Shown: piece after piece, positions 24,990 to 33,543 of the stretch
How the letters are laid out: each line of letters opens with the position of its first letter
How positions within the stretch are numbered: the stretch's first letter is position 1
Assembly: GCA_030747775.1 (NCBI GenBank)
Contig: JASLKB010000004.1
Coordinates: forward strand, 1 to 35,251
Length of the DNA: 35,251 nucleotides
Reading direction: 5' to 3'
From: Acidimicrobiales bacterium
GTDB taxonomy: Bacteria; Actinomycetota; Acidimicrobiia; Acidimicrobiales; MedAcidi-G1
Position numbers and translations under genes: made by a program
The notes under the pieces: generated by a model
The model's database searches: none
Told to the model about the DNA's origin: nothing
Seen by the model: the letters and a program-made list of their open reading frames with translations, nothing else

Positions 24990-26360
24990 TCAGGGTTCGA
25001 GAGTGGTGAAGATCTCCGCAAGGTCGTCGACGGTGGTTCGAGGGTTGATGATGCACACCCGCATGGCCGGTCCACCCTCAAAGGTGGTCGGGGTGAGCAT
25101 GGCCGTCCCGTTGGCCATCAGCTGGTCACACCACGCCTGATAGTCGTCAGCACCCCAGCCCCGTCGACGGAATGCCACCACCGACAGGTCCGGCTCGATC
25201 AGAAGTTCCAGATGCTCGGCGGCCACCACGAGGTCTCGGGTGGCCCGTGCCACCGACAAGGTGTGTTCGATGGCGTCCCGGTAGGCATCGGTGCCGTGGA
25301 CGGCCAGTGAGAACCAGAAAGGAACACCCCGCGCACGTCGAGTAAGTACATGGGCGTGATCGGAAGGGTTGTAGAAAGCGTCCTCGATGGTTGCGTCGAG
25401 GTAGCTGGCATGTTGAGTGTGGGCGAGTCGTGCTGGCGTCGGATCTCGATAGACGAGTGCTGCGCAGTCAAAGGGTGATAGCAACCACTTGTGTGGATCC
25501 ACGACAAGGGAGTCGCACCGCTCGATTCCGTTGAACCGGTCGCGCACCGAAGGGGCGACTAGTGCTCCGGCGCCGTAGGCGCCGTCTACGTGTAGCCAGA
25601 CCCCACCTCCGTTGCAGGCATCGGCGATGGAGTCGAGGTCATCGACTATGCCGATGTTGGTCGTACCAGCGGTGGCGACCACGGCAAACACCTCAGTTCC
25701 GTCGGGTCGTCCGTCGATTGCCGCAGCGACCGAAATTCCGGTGAGTCGGTGCTCGGGGTTCAACTCGGCACGGATCACCTCGACGTCCATCACTCGGGCC
25801 GCAGAGTCAACGGACGAGTGGGTGCTATCGGCGCAGACCACCGCCCAGGCCTTTGGACGGTCGAGTCCGGCGGCCTGACGAGACCGTCGTGCTGCATCTC
25901 GAGCCGTGACCAAAGCCGAAAGGTTTCCGGTGGTGCCCCCGGTGACAAAGCATCCGTTGGCCCCGGCGGGAAGACCGGCCAGATCGGCGATCCACCGCAT
26001 TGCGGCATTCTCCGCGTGAACCATCCCAGCGCCATCCAGCCAGAAGGCTCCACACTGCGCCGACGAGGAGACCACTAGGTCGAAGACGCTGGAAGCGGTG
26101 GTAGGAGCGCCTGCTACGAAGGCCAGATAGCGGGGGTGGTCACTGGCGACACTGGCTGGTGCTAGATACTCGGTGTACAACCTGAGTGCCTCGTCAGGTC
26201 CGAGGCCAGCAGGGGTGATCGTCTCGCCAACGTTCGCCGCAAGCTCATCGACTCTGGGGGCCTGCCGAATTTCAGGTTGCTCTGCGAATCGCCCGAGCAC
26301 CTGGTCGACCACCTTGCGGACCATTGCCTCGTTGTCGGCATCCAGCCCGAACATCTCCAT
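24990..26360 (-). CDS. PLP-dependent amino acid decarboxylase (group II, aromatic/glutamate type)
   Basis: The 456-residue protein has the fold-type I decarboxylase pattern: GCFVTGGTTGNLSALVTARDA (cofactor phosphate and substrate side), VWLHVDGAYGAGAL with the cofactor-binding Asp, and the Schiff-base lysine in VVDPHKWLLSPFDCA. The family decarboxylates aromatic amino acids, glutamate, aspartate or cysteine sulfinate. The substrate cannot be named from the motifs. ATG 26360 follows TAACCT by 7 nt, so it has its own leaderless promoter, 150 nt after the LDI-like gene. Confidence 0.9.
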   Translation of the reverse strand: MEMFGLDADNEAMVRKVVDQVLGRFAEQPEIRQAPRVDELAANVGETITPAGLGPDEALRLYTEYLAPASVASDHPRYLAFVAGAPTTASSVFDLVVSSSAQCGAFWLDGAGMVHAENAAMRWIADLAGLPAGANGCFVTGGTTGNLSALVTARDAARRSRQAAGLDRPKAWAVVCADSTHSSVDSAARVMDVEVIRAELNPEHRLTGISVAAAIDGRPDGTEVFAVVATAGTTNIGIVDDLDSIADACNGGGVWLHVDGAYGAGALVAPSVRDRFNGIERCDSLVVDPHKWLLSPFDCAALVYRDPTPARLAHTQHASYLDATIEDAFYNPSDHAHVLTRRARGVPFWFSLAVHGTDAYRDAIEHTLSVARATRDLVVAAEHLELLIEPDLSVVAFRRRGWGADDYQAWCDQLMANGTAMLTPTTFEGGPAMRVCIINPRTTVDDLAEIFTTLEP

Positions 26361-26367
26361 CCGGGGG

Positions 26368-26373
26368 AGGTTA
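26368..26373 (-). promoter_or_regulatory. -10 box of a leaderless transcript (decarboxylase)
   Basis: TAACCT on the minus strand ends 7 nt before the ATG at 26360, with no Shine-Dalgarno sequence. Confidence 0.55.
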
Positions 26374-26522
26374 TGACTGATGAGACCTCGGCACCCTGCG
26401 GTCAGACGAACTCTTACATGGGTCGTATGGCACACTGCGATCTGGTGGCAGAAGAGGCGATTCGAACATGCTCGGCCGCACGAACAGCATGGGAACTTCC
26501 GATTGAAGTAGCGGTAGACCGG

Positions 26523-28022
26523 TTAGTGGTAGCGAAGCTGGTGACGGCCTCCGTCGACGACGATTTCGAGAGTCGCGCCGCCGTCGGTGACGTCGACGAC
26601 CTCCGACGTGCCATCGGGTCGAAGCAGTGTCCACGAGCCGTCGATTGGCAGGGCCGTAACCTGGATTGCGTTACGTCGCCCAGCGACCGAGGGGTTACGT
26701 GGCTGAGCTGCCAGATAGAGCACCGGGGAGTCCCACCGAGCTTCGCTCAGTGCCACGTCAGGGAAGTTGACCCCCTCTACCGTTGGATCGGTGAATCGGT
26801 GGTCCGGTCCAGCGTTGAAGATCCGACTCCAGGCGCCTGGCGTGCAGACCCATCCGGCCATTGTTCGAGCGTTCAGTTGGCCGCGGGGATGGGGCTCGCC
26901 GAGGCCAAACCCGTATGTGAACTCACCTAGATCGTTGTCGCTGGTTGGCTCATGAATGCCGTCGACGACCTCCCAAATTTGATCTCGCACTAGGCCATTA
27001 TCGAACTCACCGGTCTGGAGGGCCAGCAGAGACGCGAAGGCCGGATCGGCGAGGAGCCCCGGCTGGTCGGCGGTAGGTGGTTTGTCACCGCTAAGGCCGG
27101 TGATCTCCACGGCCAACTCCCACGCTGAAAGGGCCACGTCGGGTCGTTGCGGCGCGAGGTACCAGACGGGTGCCATTAAGCCCATTGGGCTGGACACGTG
27201 TTCGTCGACCACCGGGTCGTAGTAGAGATCCATGGCGACGGGCCGCCCGTCCTGCCAAGTGACGTAGTTATCGGCGGCGTGGTCCCACCACGGTTCGAAC
27301 ACGGCGTGATGGTTGGTGTCCAGGAGGGTGTCGTGCAGCCTCAGACCGAGGCCGGCACCGCTCAGTCAATAGGGCCAGATCTTGGTGTTCTCGCAGTGGA
27401 CGCCGATCGGGCGGTGGCGCCACTGGTCAGCGAGGTGGGACGCGATGGTGGAGTGAGTCCAGGTGAAGGTGTGCTCTCCATCCCGAATCATTTCGAAGGG
27501 TTGGTTCCAACGGTCATTGCCGGTCACGTATCGGTGCAGGCCGAGCAGTAACCCGAAAAATCCCTTGAAGAAGAGCATCCCGTCGGCGGCTATGGGGTCC
27601 ATTTGAACTCCGTAAGGGGCGATGCCGTTGGCGGTCCAGCCCGGCACGTCGTAGTCGCCCCACAGTGCTCCGGGAATGAGGGGCCTCCAATTGTCGGGAT
27701 ACGAGCCTCGGTCGGGGTCGGGGCCGAACTGGGTTAACCAGTCCGACGCAGCCCACCAGGAGGTGTGGCGGGTTACGAGCTCGTCGAGGATCTTGGCGTA
27801 GGTCTCCCGCCAGGCTGGCGTGCGATCAGCCATTAGGGCGATTGAGTAGGCCGAGTCGACGAGGTCGAACCGATGCCATGACAGCATCGGTTCTCCGGTG
27901 CGGTCGTCCCAGTGGGGGTGGGGCTGGCCGTCTCGACTCCAGTCGTCGGGGGTGGTGGCCTTGCGGTGTAGGTATCGCAGCCAACCTAGAGAGCGCTCGT
28001 CCAGTGGCATTGGCTCGGTCAT
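26523..28022 (-). CDS. Linalool dehydratase/isomerase-like selenoprotein, read through TGA at 27366-27368
   Basis: Read through the in-frame TGA, this is a 499-residue (alpha/alpha)6-barrel protein of the LDI-like family with selenocysteine at 219. Landmarks: FDLVDSAY with Asp53 and Tyr59 (the D-x5-Y spacing of LDI Asp39/Tyr45, from memory), GALWGDYDVPGW (119-129), FTWTH (186-190) and Cys210 in HCENTKIWPY-U. The C-x8-U spacing equals that of the LDI active-site cysteines Cys171 and Cys180, so Sec replaces the second one. After the TGA the frame runs on as LSGAGLGLRLHDTLL and continues with the expected helices. A SECIS-like hairpin lies 18 nt after the TGA. The ATG overlaps the DDAH stop (ATGA). 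The real substrate is unknown. Linalool itself is not implied. Confidence 0.88.
27336..27354 (-). promoter_or_regulatory. Candidate bacterial SECIS element of the LDI-like gene
   Basis: On the minus strand CGGCCTC (27354-27348) pairs with GAGGCTG (27342-27336) over 7 bp (one G-U) around the loop GGTCT. Exactly 18 nt separate the TGA from the loop, the same as in E. coli fdhF as I recall it. The top CTCGGTCTGAG is identical to that of the AhpD-like element. Confidence 0.8.
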
Positions 28023-28792
28023 GCGTCGAGGTCCTCGAACAGGAGGCTGCAACAGGTCAGGGCTCCTTCGGCTCTGGCCAACTCCGAGGCATCGACAGTG
28101 TGGACCTCGTAGCCAGCATCGACGAGGCGCTGGGCGGTGCGGGGGTAGGCCGCAGCGGCCACTACAGCGTCGCCCACCCGGACGACGTTGGCCGCTCCGG
28201 GCTCCGACGGGTCGATGGTGATGCACCGGCGGTCACCGAACTGGCCGACGTCGACCCGGTCCGGGTCGACGAGGAGCGTGTCGACGTCGACGGCGGTTGC
28301 TGCGGACTTGAGGTGCAGGCAACCATTGACCTCGGCGGCATGGACGCGGTAGCCGTGGTCGGCCACTGCGCCTCGGAACTGCCTGACCGCGTGGTGGTCA
28401 CTGCGGGAGGTCAAGCCGATCCAAACGTCACGACCGGCGACCAGGACGTCGCCGCCGTCGATGGTCCCAGGAGCCTCGATGCGATCCAGTGGTCGGTAAG
28501 GCAGGAGGGCCTGCTCGATGGTAGGTCGTTCACCACGGCGGGACTCAGCGCCTGGTCGAGTGATGATCGCCACCTCGTCGAGCACGACAGCTACGTCCTC
28601 GACGAAGACCGAGTCCGGAAGGTCGGGTTCGGCCGGCAATTGTTCCACCCGGCACCCCAGATCAGCCAACGCTGCCGCGTAGGCGACGTGTTGGGCGCGA
28701 GCGACGTCAACGTCGATTGAGGAGCGTTCGAGGTGTGTTAGCTCACAGTCCCCAATGGCGGGGCTGACCTCCCGGGTGATGGCGATCAGCAT
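28019..28792 (-). CDS. DDAH-family amidinohydrolase (dimethylargininase-like)
   Basis: The 257-residue protein has the guanidine-modifying enzyme pattern: PDSVFVEDVAVV (residues 59-70), GTIDGGDVL with Asp112, the catalytic His160 in NGCLHLKSA and the catalytic Cys247 in GALTCCSL. DDAH hydrolyses methylated arginines to citrulline and methylamines. Relatives hydrolyse arginine or ornithine-type compounds, so the exact substrate is open. It has a leaderless promoter (TACGGT, 6 nt) and its stop overlaps the start of the LDI-like selenoprotein gene, so the two enzymes are made together and may act in one pathway. Confidence 0.88.
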   Translation of the reverse strand: MLIAITREVSPAIGDCELTHLERSSIDVDVARAQHVAYAAALADLGCRVEQLPAEPDLPDSVFVEDVAVVLDEVAIITRPGAESRRGERPTIEQALLPYRPLDRIEAPGTIDGGDVLVAGRDVWIGLTSRSDHHAVRQFRGAVADHGYRVHAAEVNGCLHLKSAATAVDVDTLLVDPDRVDVGQFGDRRCITIDPSEPGAANVVRVGDAVVAAAAYPRTAQRLVDAGYEVHTVDASELARAEGALTCCSLLFEDLDA

Positions 28793-28798
28793 CGGGCA

Positions 28799-28804
28799 AC
28801 CGTA
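28799..28804 (-). promoter_or_regulatory. -10 box of a leaderless transcript (DDAH and LDI-like operon)
   Basis: TACGGT on the minus strand ends 6 nt before the ATG at 28792, in the 38-nt gap after the ABM gene. The same hexamer precedes the aldo/keto reductase and VOC genes. Confidence 0.6.
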
Positions 28805-28830
28805 GTGCGACCACCTCTTACGGCTCTTGC

Positions 28831-29133
28831 TTAGACGTCGGGATGAGCGTCCAGGTAGGTGACCTCTAGGTCGCTGGCGAGGATCGAGCCGAGGGCGTCG
28901 AGCAGGCCGGTCTCAATCCGCCATGCGAGGTAGGCCTCATGGTTGGCCCGGGTGGCAAACTTTTCCCAGAGAACGATGTTGTCAGGGTTGTCTGCGTCGG
29001 TGTACGCCTCTATAGATTCACAGCCCTCAAAGGCACGTGTCGCTGTTAGACCCTGTTCGCTTCGAAGAATGGCGAGGAGTTCGACGCCCTTACCTGCTTG
29101 GCAAGGGAAGAGAGCATGGACAGTCTGTGACAT
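28831..29133 (-). CDS. Antibiotic-biosynthesis-monooxygenase (ABM) domain protein
   Basis: The 100-residue protein is a small ferredoxin-like dimeric barrel. The pattern is typical of ABM proteins: VHALFPCQAGKGVELLAILRSEQ, CESIEAYTDADNPDNIVLWEKFATRANHEAYLAWR, then a C-terminal strand. These act as cofactor-free monooxygenases, heme-degrading enzymes or stress proteins. Which applies here is not visible. GGAAAT before the ATG is a weak ribosome-binding site. It could lead the DDAH/LDI operon but that has its own promoter. Confidence 0.8.
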   Translation of the reverse strand: MSQTVHALFPCQAGKGVELLAILRSEQGLTATRAFEGCESIEAYTDADNPDNIVLWEKFATRANHEAYLAWRIETGLLDALGSILASDLEVTYLDAHPDV

Positions 29134-29153
29134 CTATTTCCACCATCTGTTGG

Positions 29154-29173
29154 GCCTCCCACGGTTGGGAGGC
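29154..29173. repeat. Perfect 8-bp hairpin in a divergent intergenic region
   Basis: GCCTCCCA (29154-29161) pairs with TGGGAGGC (29166-29173) around CGGT, 20 nt before the ABM start. It could be an operator or a 5'-leader hairpin. Confidence 0.6.
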
Positions 29174-29254
29174 TTGATGCTTGACTTCACCATGAGTCCC
29201 GGCTTGTAGTCAAACTGGACCGGAGCGAGGTCTGTGCGACCTTCGAGGTGCTTT

Positions 29255-29282
29255 GAAATGCCATCAACGAAATGCCATCAAC
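29255..29282 (+). repeat. Two perfect 14-bp tandem direct repeats upstream of the LLM gene
   Basis: GAAATGCCATCAAC occurs at 29255-29268 and again at 29269-29282, with no gap, 37 nt before the LLM oxidoreductase ATG. A regulator binding site or a recent duplication are both possible. Confidence 0.8.
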
Positions 29283-29319
29283 CAAATAGCGCCAGAAACA
29301 ACCAGCGGAGAACATTGAG

Positions 29320-30285
29320 ATGACACGAATCGGATATCAGATACCTAACTTCACCTACCCGGAGACTCCAGAGGCGGCGATCTTTGATTCGGTCGTCGCT
29401 CAGGCCAAAGCGGCCGAAGCCGCAGGCTTCGACCGAGTCTTCGTAATGGACCACTTCTATCAATTGCCGGGTATCGGAGCTCCAGAAGAGCCAATGTTCG
29501 AGTGCTACTCGGTCCTCTCCGCGTTAGCTCAGCACACGGAGAAGGTAGGTCTCGCTGCGTTGGTGACCGGTAATACCTACCGGCATCCCACTCTCCTGGC
29601 AAAGGTGGTCACCGCCCTCGATCACGTTTCGTCGGGTAGGGCAACTCTGGGAATCGGCGCGGGCTGGTTCCAGCTGGAACACGACTCTCTCGGCTATGAG
29701 TTCGGCACGTTTACCGATCGATTCGAGAAACTCGAAGAGGCCTTGAAGATCGTGATTCCAATGCTTCGTGGAGAAACGGTGAGTTTTGCTGGGAAGCACT
29801 ATCAGGTGTCCGACGCGGTTAACTCGCCACTACCGATTTCCCGCATCCCGGTGATGATCGGTGGCAGTGGTGAGAAGAAAACCCTACGGATGGTTGCCCA
29901 GTACGCAGACGAGTCCAACCTGGCGACCGGCCCAATTTCAGAAATTCCAAGGAAGCTGGACGTTCTCGAAGAACATTGTGATCGCCTAGGCCGCGATCGA
30001 TCAGAGATAGTGGTGACGAAGTTGCAGATGGTCTGCGTCGCTCCGACCATGGAGGAGGCCGAATCGGATCTACGCGAGGTCGCTGCAGCAAAGGGATGGT
30101 CTGAAGAGGTCATTGAGATGGCCAAGATGATTTTGATCTTCGGCGACTCGGACACCGTGGGAGAGAAACTCCAGGCCTGCATGGACACCGGTATCGACGG
30201 GATGACAATCAACCTTGCCGCCAATGGCCACAAACTCGAGAGGATTGGGCTCCTAGGTGAAATCGCATTGGCAGCGACGACCTGA
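29320..30285 (+). CDS. LLM-class oxidoreductase, probably F420-dependent
   Basis: The 321-residue protein matches the TIGR03560-like F420 LLM subgroup as I recall it: AAEAAGFDRVFVMDHFYQLPGIG, VGLAALVTGNTYRHPTLLAKVVTALDHVSSGRATLGIGAGW and RIPVMIGGSGEKKTLRMVAQYAD are all conserved family blocks. It is a redox enzyme of unknown substrate. GGAG lies 9 nt before the ATG. It stands alone at the border between the GC-rich part and the AT-richer end block, and has two tandem 14-bp repeats in its upstream region. Confidence 0.9.
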   Translation: MTRIGYQIPNFTYPETPEAAIFDSVVAQAKAAEAAGFDRVFVMDHFYQLPGIGAPEEPMFECYSVLSALAQHTEKVGLAALVTGNTYRHPTLLAKVVTALDHVSSGRATLGIGAGWFQLEHDSLGYEFGTFTDRFEKLEEALKIVIPMLRGETVSFAGKHYQVSDAVNSPLPISRIPVMIGGSGEKKTLRMVAQYADESNLATGPISEIPRKLDVLEEHCDRLGRDRSEIVVTKLQMVCVAPTMEEAESDLREVAAAKGWSEEVIEMAKMILIFGDSDTVGEKLQACMDTGIDGMTINLAANGHKLERIGLLGEIALAATT

Positions 30286-30384
30286 GTAGTGCGTCTCTCC
30301 ACGAGGACACGAAAGACTTCCGGCGGCACCTTTAAATCCGGACCATCTTTCGTGCGTTCTGATCAGTGCTGAAGGGTCCAGATG

Positions 30385-31494
30385 TCAGGGAGTTTCACCA
30401 ACTAGGGGAGCCAGCCTCTGGGCGACTAGTTGGTTGCCGTTAGGGGAGAGGTGGCAGAAGTCGATATAGACATAGCCATCGGTGTCAAGAACTCTGGAAA
30501 AGTCGTAGAACTCAAATTCTGAAGCTTCTGCATAGCGTCGGATGGCAGGATAAATAGATTGGTATTGCAATCCAGCTTCCTTCCATCCATCCCGAAAAAG
30601 GTCGATATGGTCCAACTTCGTTTCACTGAGATATGAGACTGGTTGGAGAATTGCGATAAACCGATCGCCATTGCGGCGAGCCACTGCGTCTGCACTACGC
30701 CAGTCGTTTACTAGGGATCGAGCGATTTTTTCTGCTCGTACTGGATCGTCGTGACAGACATATCCAGAGTTCATCAAGCGCTTGTCGAAAGCCTGTCTAA
30801 TCTGATCGATCAGAGCTAGCGCTGGCATCAATATCATTGCTGGTGAAAGCATATTGCGTGAAACCGCTGTCCGAATTTGCTGCTCACGCACTGTGCCTGA
30901 TGTTGAATTTGTGGCTCGACACTTATCAAGAACGTCGTTGACCCCGTCATAGAAGATGATCGTCCGTGCCGGAGTGGTCGCTTGTTTGGGATCGGCGTAG
31001 ATATCAACTAGCTCATTGAGGCTCTGACGGGCGTGGTATCCGGGTTGGGCATAGTTCTTTACTTGCTTCTCTGCGATTTGAGACAAGTGACTAGGGATGG
31101 TGTTTGCATCGTTACTCCCATAGCCCCACATCGTGGATCCTCCAAAAAGCCACACCTCGTGGGGACCTACATTCGGGGCCTGTACCACATCCCGTAAACC
31201 ATCTAGCCCAATATTGAGTGTCGGACTTTCATAGGGTTCACTCTTCCAAATCACGAAGTCGTGGTAGGCCGATGAAGTCCCTTCCAAGTCCTGGAAGTGC
31301 TGTTCTGCCCAGTCAAGTTGGGCATAGTTCGGCAAGGCCGCCCTCTGCTCCTCTGCTCCGGGGGTAAGCAGAGAGATGATGTTGTATGTGAGCTCTATAC
31401 CCATTGGAGCCAGAACAACGCTGCCGACAGCAGAAGTCATTAGGAGAAGATTGATGCATAGAACTTTCAGAGTCTTGTTAACTCGTTTCACCAT
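30385..31494 (-). CDS. SGNH/GDSL hydrolase, SxtL-like, membrane-anchored
   Basis: The 369-residue protein has an N-terminal hydrophobic anchor (KVLCINLLLMTSAVGSVVLAP) and then an SGNH esterase fold. The nucleophile Ser is in LFGGSTMWGYG, the Asn in FYDGVND, and the Asp-x-x-His pair in DFCHLSPNGNQ. It should act outside the membrane as an esterase or acyl/acetyl hydrolase. The order SxtJ, DUF5989, carbamoyltransferase, SGNH repeats the content of sxtI-sxtL of the saxitoxin cluster, where SxtL is a GDSL lipase. ATG 31494 chosen, GTG 31503 possible. Last gene of the operon. Confidence 0.85.
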   Translation of the reverse strand: MVKRVNKTLKVLCINLLLMTSAVGSVVLAPMGIELTYNIISLLTPGAEEQRAALPNYAQLDWAEQHFQDLEGTSSAYHDFVIWKSEPYESPTLNIGLDGLRDVVQAPNVGPHEVWLFGGSTMWGYGSNDANTIPSHLSQIAEKQVKNYAQPGYHARQSLNELVDIYADPKQATTPARTIIFYDGVNDVLDKCRATNSTSGTVREQQIRTAVSRNMLSPAMILMPALALIDQIRQAFDKRLMNSGYVCHDDPVRAEKIARSLVNDWRSADAVARRNGDRFIAILQPVSYLSETKLDHIDLFRDGWKEAGLQYQSIYPAIRRYAEASEFEFYDFSRVLDTDGYVYIDFCHLSPNGNQLVAQRLAPLVGETP

Positions 31495-31542
31495 TTCTTG
31501 CACTGGTGCCCGTGCACCGTCTCTCCAGTCATCTCAGTTTCC

Positions 31543-33381
31543 CTAATCCAGCTCATACCGGCCCTGATGCTCTTGGCGGAGAGAAGGGTCCTGGTCTCCC
31601 TTGTAGAGAACTGACCCTCCGACTACAAGAAGATCAAGTTCAGTAGCCATGAAACAACGGAAAGCGTCTGTTGGTGAGCCGACTATCGGCTCGCCACGCA
31701 CGTTGAATGAAGTGTTGACCAGGACAGAGCAACCAGTCCGTTCGCGAAAACCGGCCAATAGCGCGTGGTACAGCGGGTTAGTTGACGCATCAACAGTCTG
31801 GACCCGCGCTGAGTAGTCGACATGCGTGACGGCTGGGATAGTCGACCGGGCGACGTTCAGCATCTCGAGACCCAACAGCCTCTCCTCCTCAGGTGTCATT
31901 ACGGATCGGAGATCGTCGTTCACGGCGGCGACGAGCAACATGTACGGGCTGGGCACACTCAGATTGAAGTACTTCTCGGCATCTTCGGCCAGAACCGAAG
32001 GAGCGAAAGGCCGGAAACTCTCCCTGTACTTGATTTTGAGGTTCAACATCCGCTGCATCGAGGCGGACCGCGGGTCCGCGAGGATTGAGCGCGCTCCTAG
32101 TGCTCTCGGTCCGAACTCCATTCGTCCTTGGAACCACCCAACAGCTTTTCCCTCGGCTAGAGCATCGGCTGTCAAACTCAGCATTTGACTCTCGTCGAAA
32201 GTCTCGAAGACTGCTCCACAGCTACGAAGCTCGGCGTCGATCTGATCGACGTCAAAGGCGGGTCCGAGGAACGAACCGCGCATCGAATCCGGCTTTTTGA
32301 CGACGCGTTTGCCGCCAAGTTCCCGGTGATACGCGGCTAGAGCCGCCCCGACGGCACCGCCCGCATCGCCCGCCGCAGGTTGGATCCAGAGGTTGGGAAA
32401 AGCACCGTCTCTTTGGATCCTGCCGTTCGCTACGCAATTCAGGGCGACGCCACCAGCTAGGCAGAGGTTGGGGATGGCGTATTCTTCTGCAAGCGCACGC
32501 GTAATTGTTAATACGACCTCCTCGGTGACTTCCTGGATTGATGCCGCGATATCCATGTGAAAAGTTTCAATAGAGTCGGACTCTGCCGTTCGCGCCATTT
32601 GCCCAAAGAGTCCTGCGAATCGATCGTTCGTCATTCGGAGGCCTGTGGCGTAATCGAAGTACTTCTGGTCAAGCTGAAACGACCCGTCGGGGCGGAGGTC
32701 AATTAGGTGCTCCAATATCAGCGCCTTGTAGACAGGCTGCCCATAGGGGGCGAGGCCCATCAGTTTGTACTCGCCGCTGTTCACCTTGAAACCGGTGTAG
32801 TAGGTGAATGCGGAGTAGAGAAGCCCGAGTGAGTGGGGAAAGTGAATCTCCTTGAGAATCTCACATGTGTTGCCCCTACCAATTGCAACGGTGGTGGTTG
32901 CCCACTCCCCAACACCGTCGAGAGTCAGGACGACCGCTTCTTCGAACGGAGAGGGAAAGAAGGCACTAGCGGCGTGGCTGTAATGGTGTTCAGAGAAGAG
33001 AATCGATGACGGTCCTCGAAACGTGTGATCAGTACCAGCCAAGGCTTTGGAGAGCTGCCGTTTCAGGAAGAGCTTTTCGCGTAGCCACACTGGCATCGCA
33101 GATCGAAACGACTGGAATCCCTGGGGAGCGTTCGTTATATAGGTTTCTAGGAGTCGCTCGAATTTTAGGAATGGCTTATCGTAGAAGGCGACATAGTCAA
33201 TATCTCCCAAACTGAGTCCAGCTTCCGCAAGTGCAAATTTGATTGCATTCTCTGGATAGCTCGCATCATTCTTATTCCGGGTAAAACGTTCTTCTTGGGC
33301 TGCGGCGATGATCTCGCCATCGACAACTAGCGCTGCGGCGCTGTCATGATAGAACGCTGATATTCCGAGGATCTTCGACAA
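31543..33381 (-). CDS. O-carbamoyltransferase (NodU/TobZ/SxtI family)
   Basis: The 612-residue protein has the N-terminal TsaD/ASKHA-like domain (GISAFYHDSAAALVVDGEI, EHHYSHAASAFFPS with the metal-binding His, LTLDGVGEWATT, LAGGVALNCVANG) and the C-terminal carbamoyltransferase domain (GRMEFGPRALGARSILADPR, VNTSFNVRGEPIVGSP). The family transfers carbamoyl from carbamoyl phosphate via carbamoyl adenylate to hydroxyl groups on sugars, antibiotics or toxins. The start is TTG at 33381, just 4 nt after the DUF5989 stop, with no ribosome-binding site, which points to translational coupling. Base composition is AT-richer than upstream genes. The acceptor is probably a surface glycan or small molecule (inference). 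Confidence 0.92.
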   Translation of the reverse strand: MSKILGISAFYHDSAAALVVDGEIIAAAQEERFTRNKNDASYPENAIKFALAEAGLSLGDIDYVAFYDKPFLKFERLLETYITNAPQGFQSFRSAMPVWLREKLFLKRQLSKALAGTDHTFRGPSSILFSEHHYSHAASAFFPSPFEEAVVLTLDGVGEWATTTVAIGRGNTCEILKEIHFPHSLGLLYSAFTYYTGFKVNSGEYKLMGLAPYGQPVYKALILEHLIDLRPDGSFQLDQKYFDYATGLRMTNDRFAGLFGQMARTAESDSIETFHMDIAASIQEVTEEVVLTITRALAEEYAIPNLCLAGGVALNCVANGRIQRDGAFPNLWIQPAAGDAGGAVGAALAAYHRELGGKRVVKKPDSMRGSFLGPAFDVDQIDAELRSCGAVFETFDESQMLSLTADALAEGKAVGWFQGRMEFGPRALGARSILADPRSASMQRMLNLKIKYRESFRPFAPSVLAEDAEKYFNLSVPSPYMLLVAAVNDDLRSVMTPEEERLLGLEMLNVARSTIPAVTHVDYSARVQTVDASTNPLYHALLAGFRERTGCSVLVNTSFNVRGEPIVGSPTDAFRCFMATELDLLVVGGSVLYKGDQDPSLRQEHQGRYELD

Positions 33382-33385
33382 AAGT

Positions 33386-33535
33386 CTAAAAGATGGTGTA
33401 AATGAATGGAGCGACGGCTGAGCCCTGAGAAAGTACGATCAGAGCACCAAAGATAACCAGGAACAGGAGCGCTGGGAGAAGCCAGTACTTTTTCCGAATT
33501 CTTAGAAAGGACCACAATTCAGTAATGAAGGACAT
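33386..33535 (-). CDS. DUF5989 small membrane protein (SxtK-like)
   Basis: A 49-residue protein, easy to miss. It begins MSFITELWSFLRIRKKYWLL and continues as one hydrophobic helix ending SAVAPFIYTIF. The basic N-terminal segment followed by a single transmembrane helix and the IRKKYWLLP motif match DUF5989, which nearly always accompanies the carbamoyltransferase and SxtJ. It begins 8 nt after the SxtJ stop and ends 4 nt before the TTG of the carbamoyltransferase, so all four genes are tightly packed. It may anchor the carbamoyltransferase to the membrane (inference). Confidence 0.85.
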   Translation of the reverse strand: MSFITELWSFLRIRKKYWLLPALLFLVIFGALIVLSQGSAVAPFIYTIF

Positions 33536-33543
33536 GGAATCTT

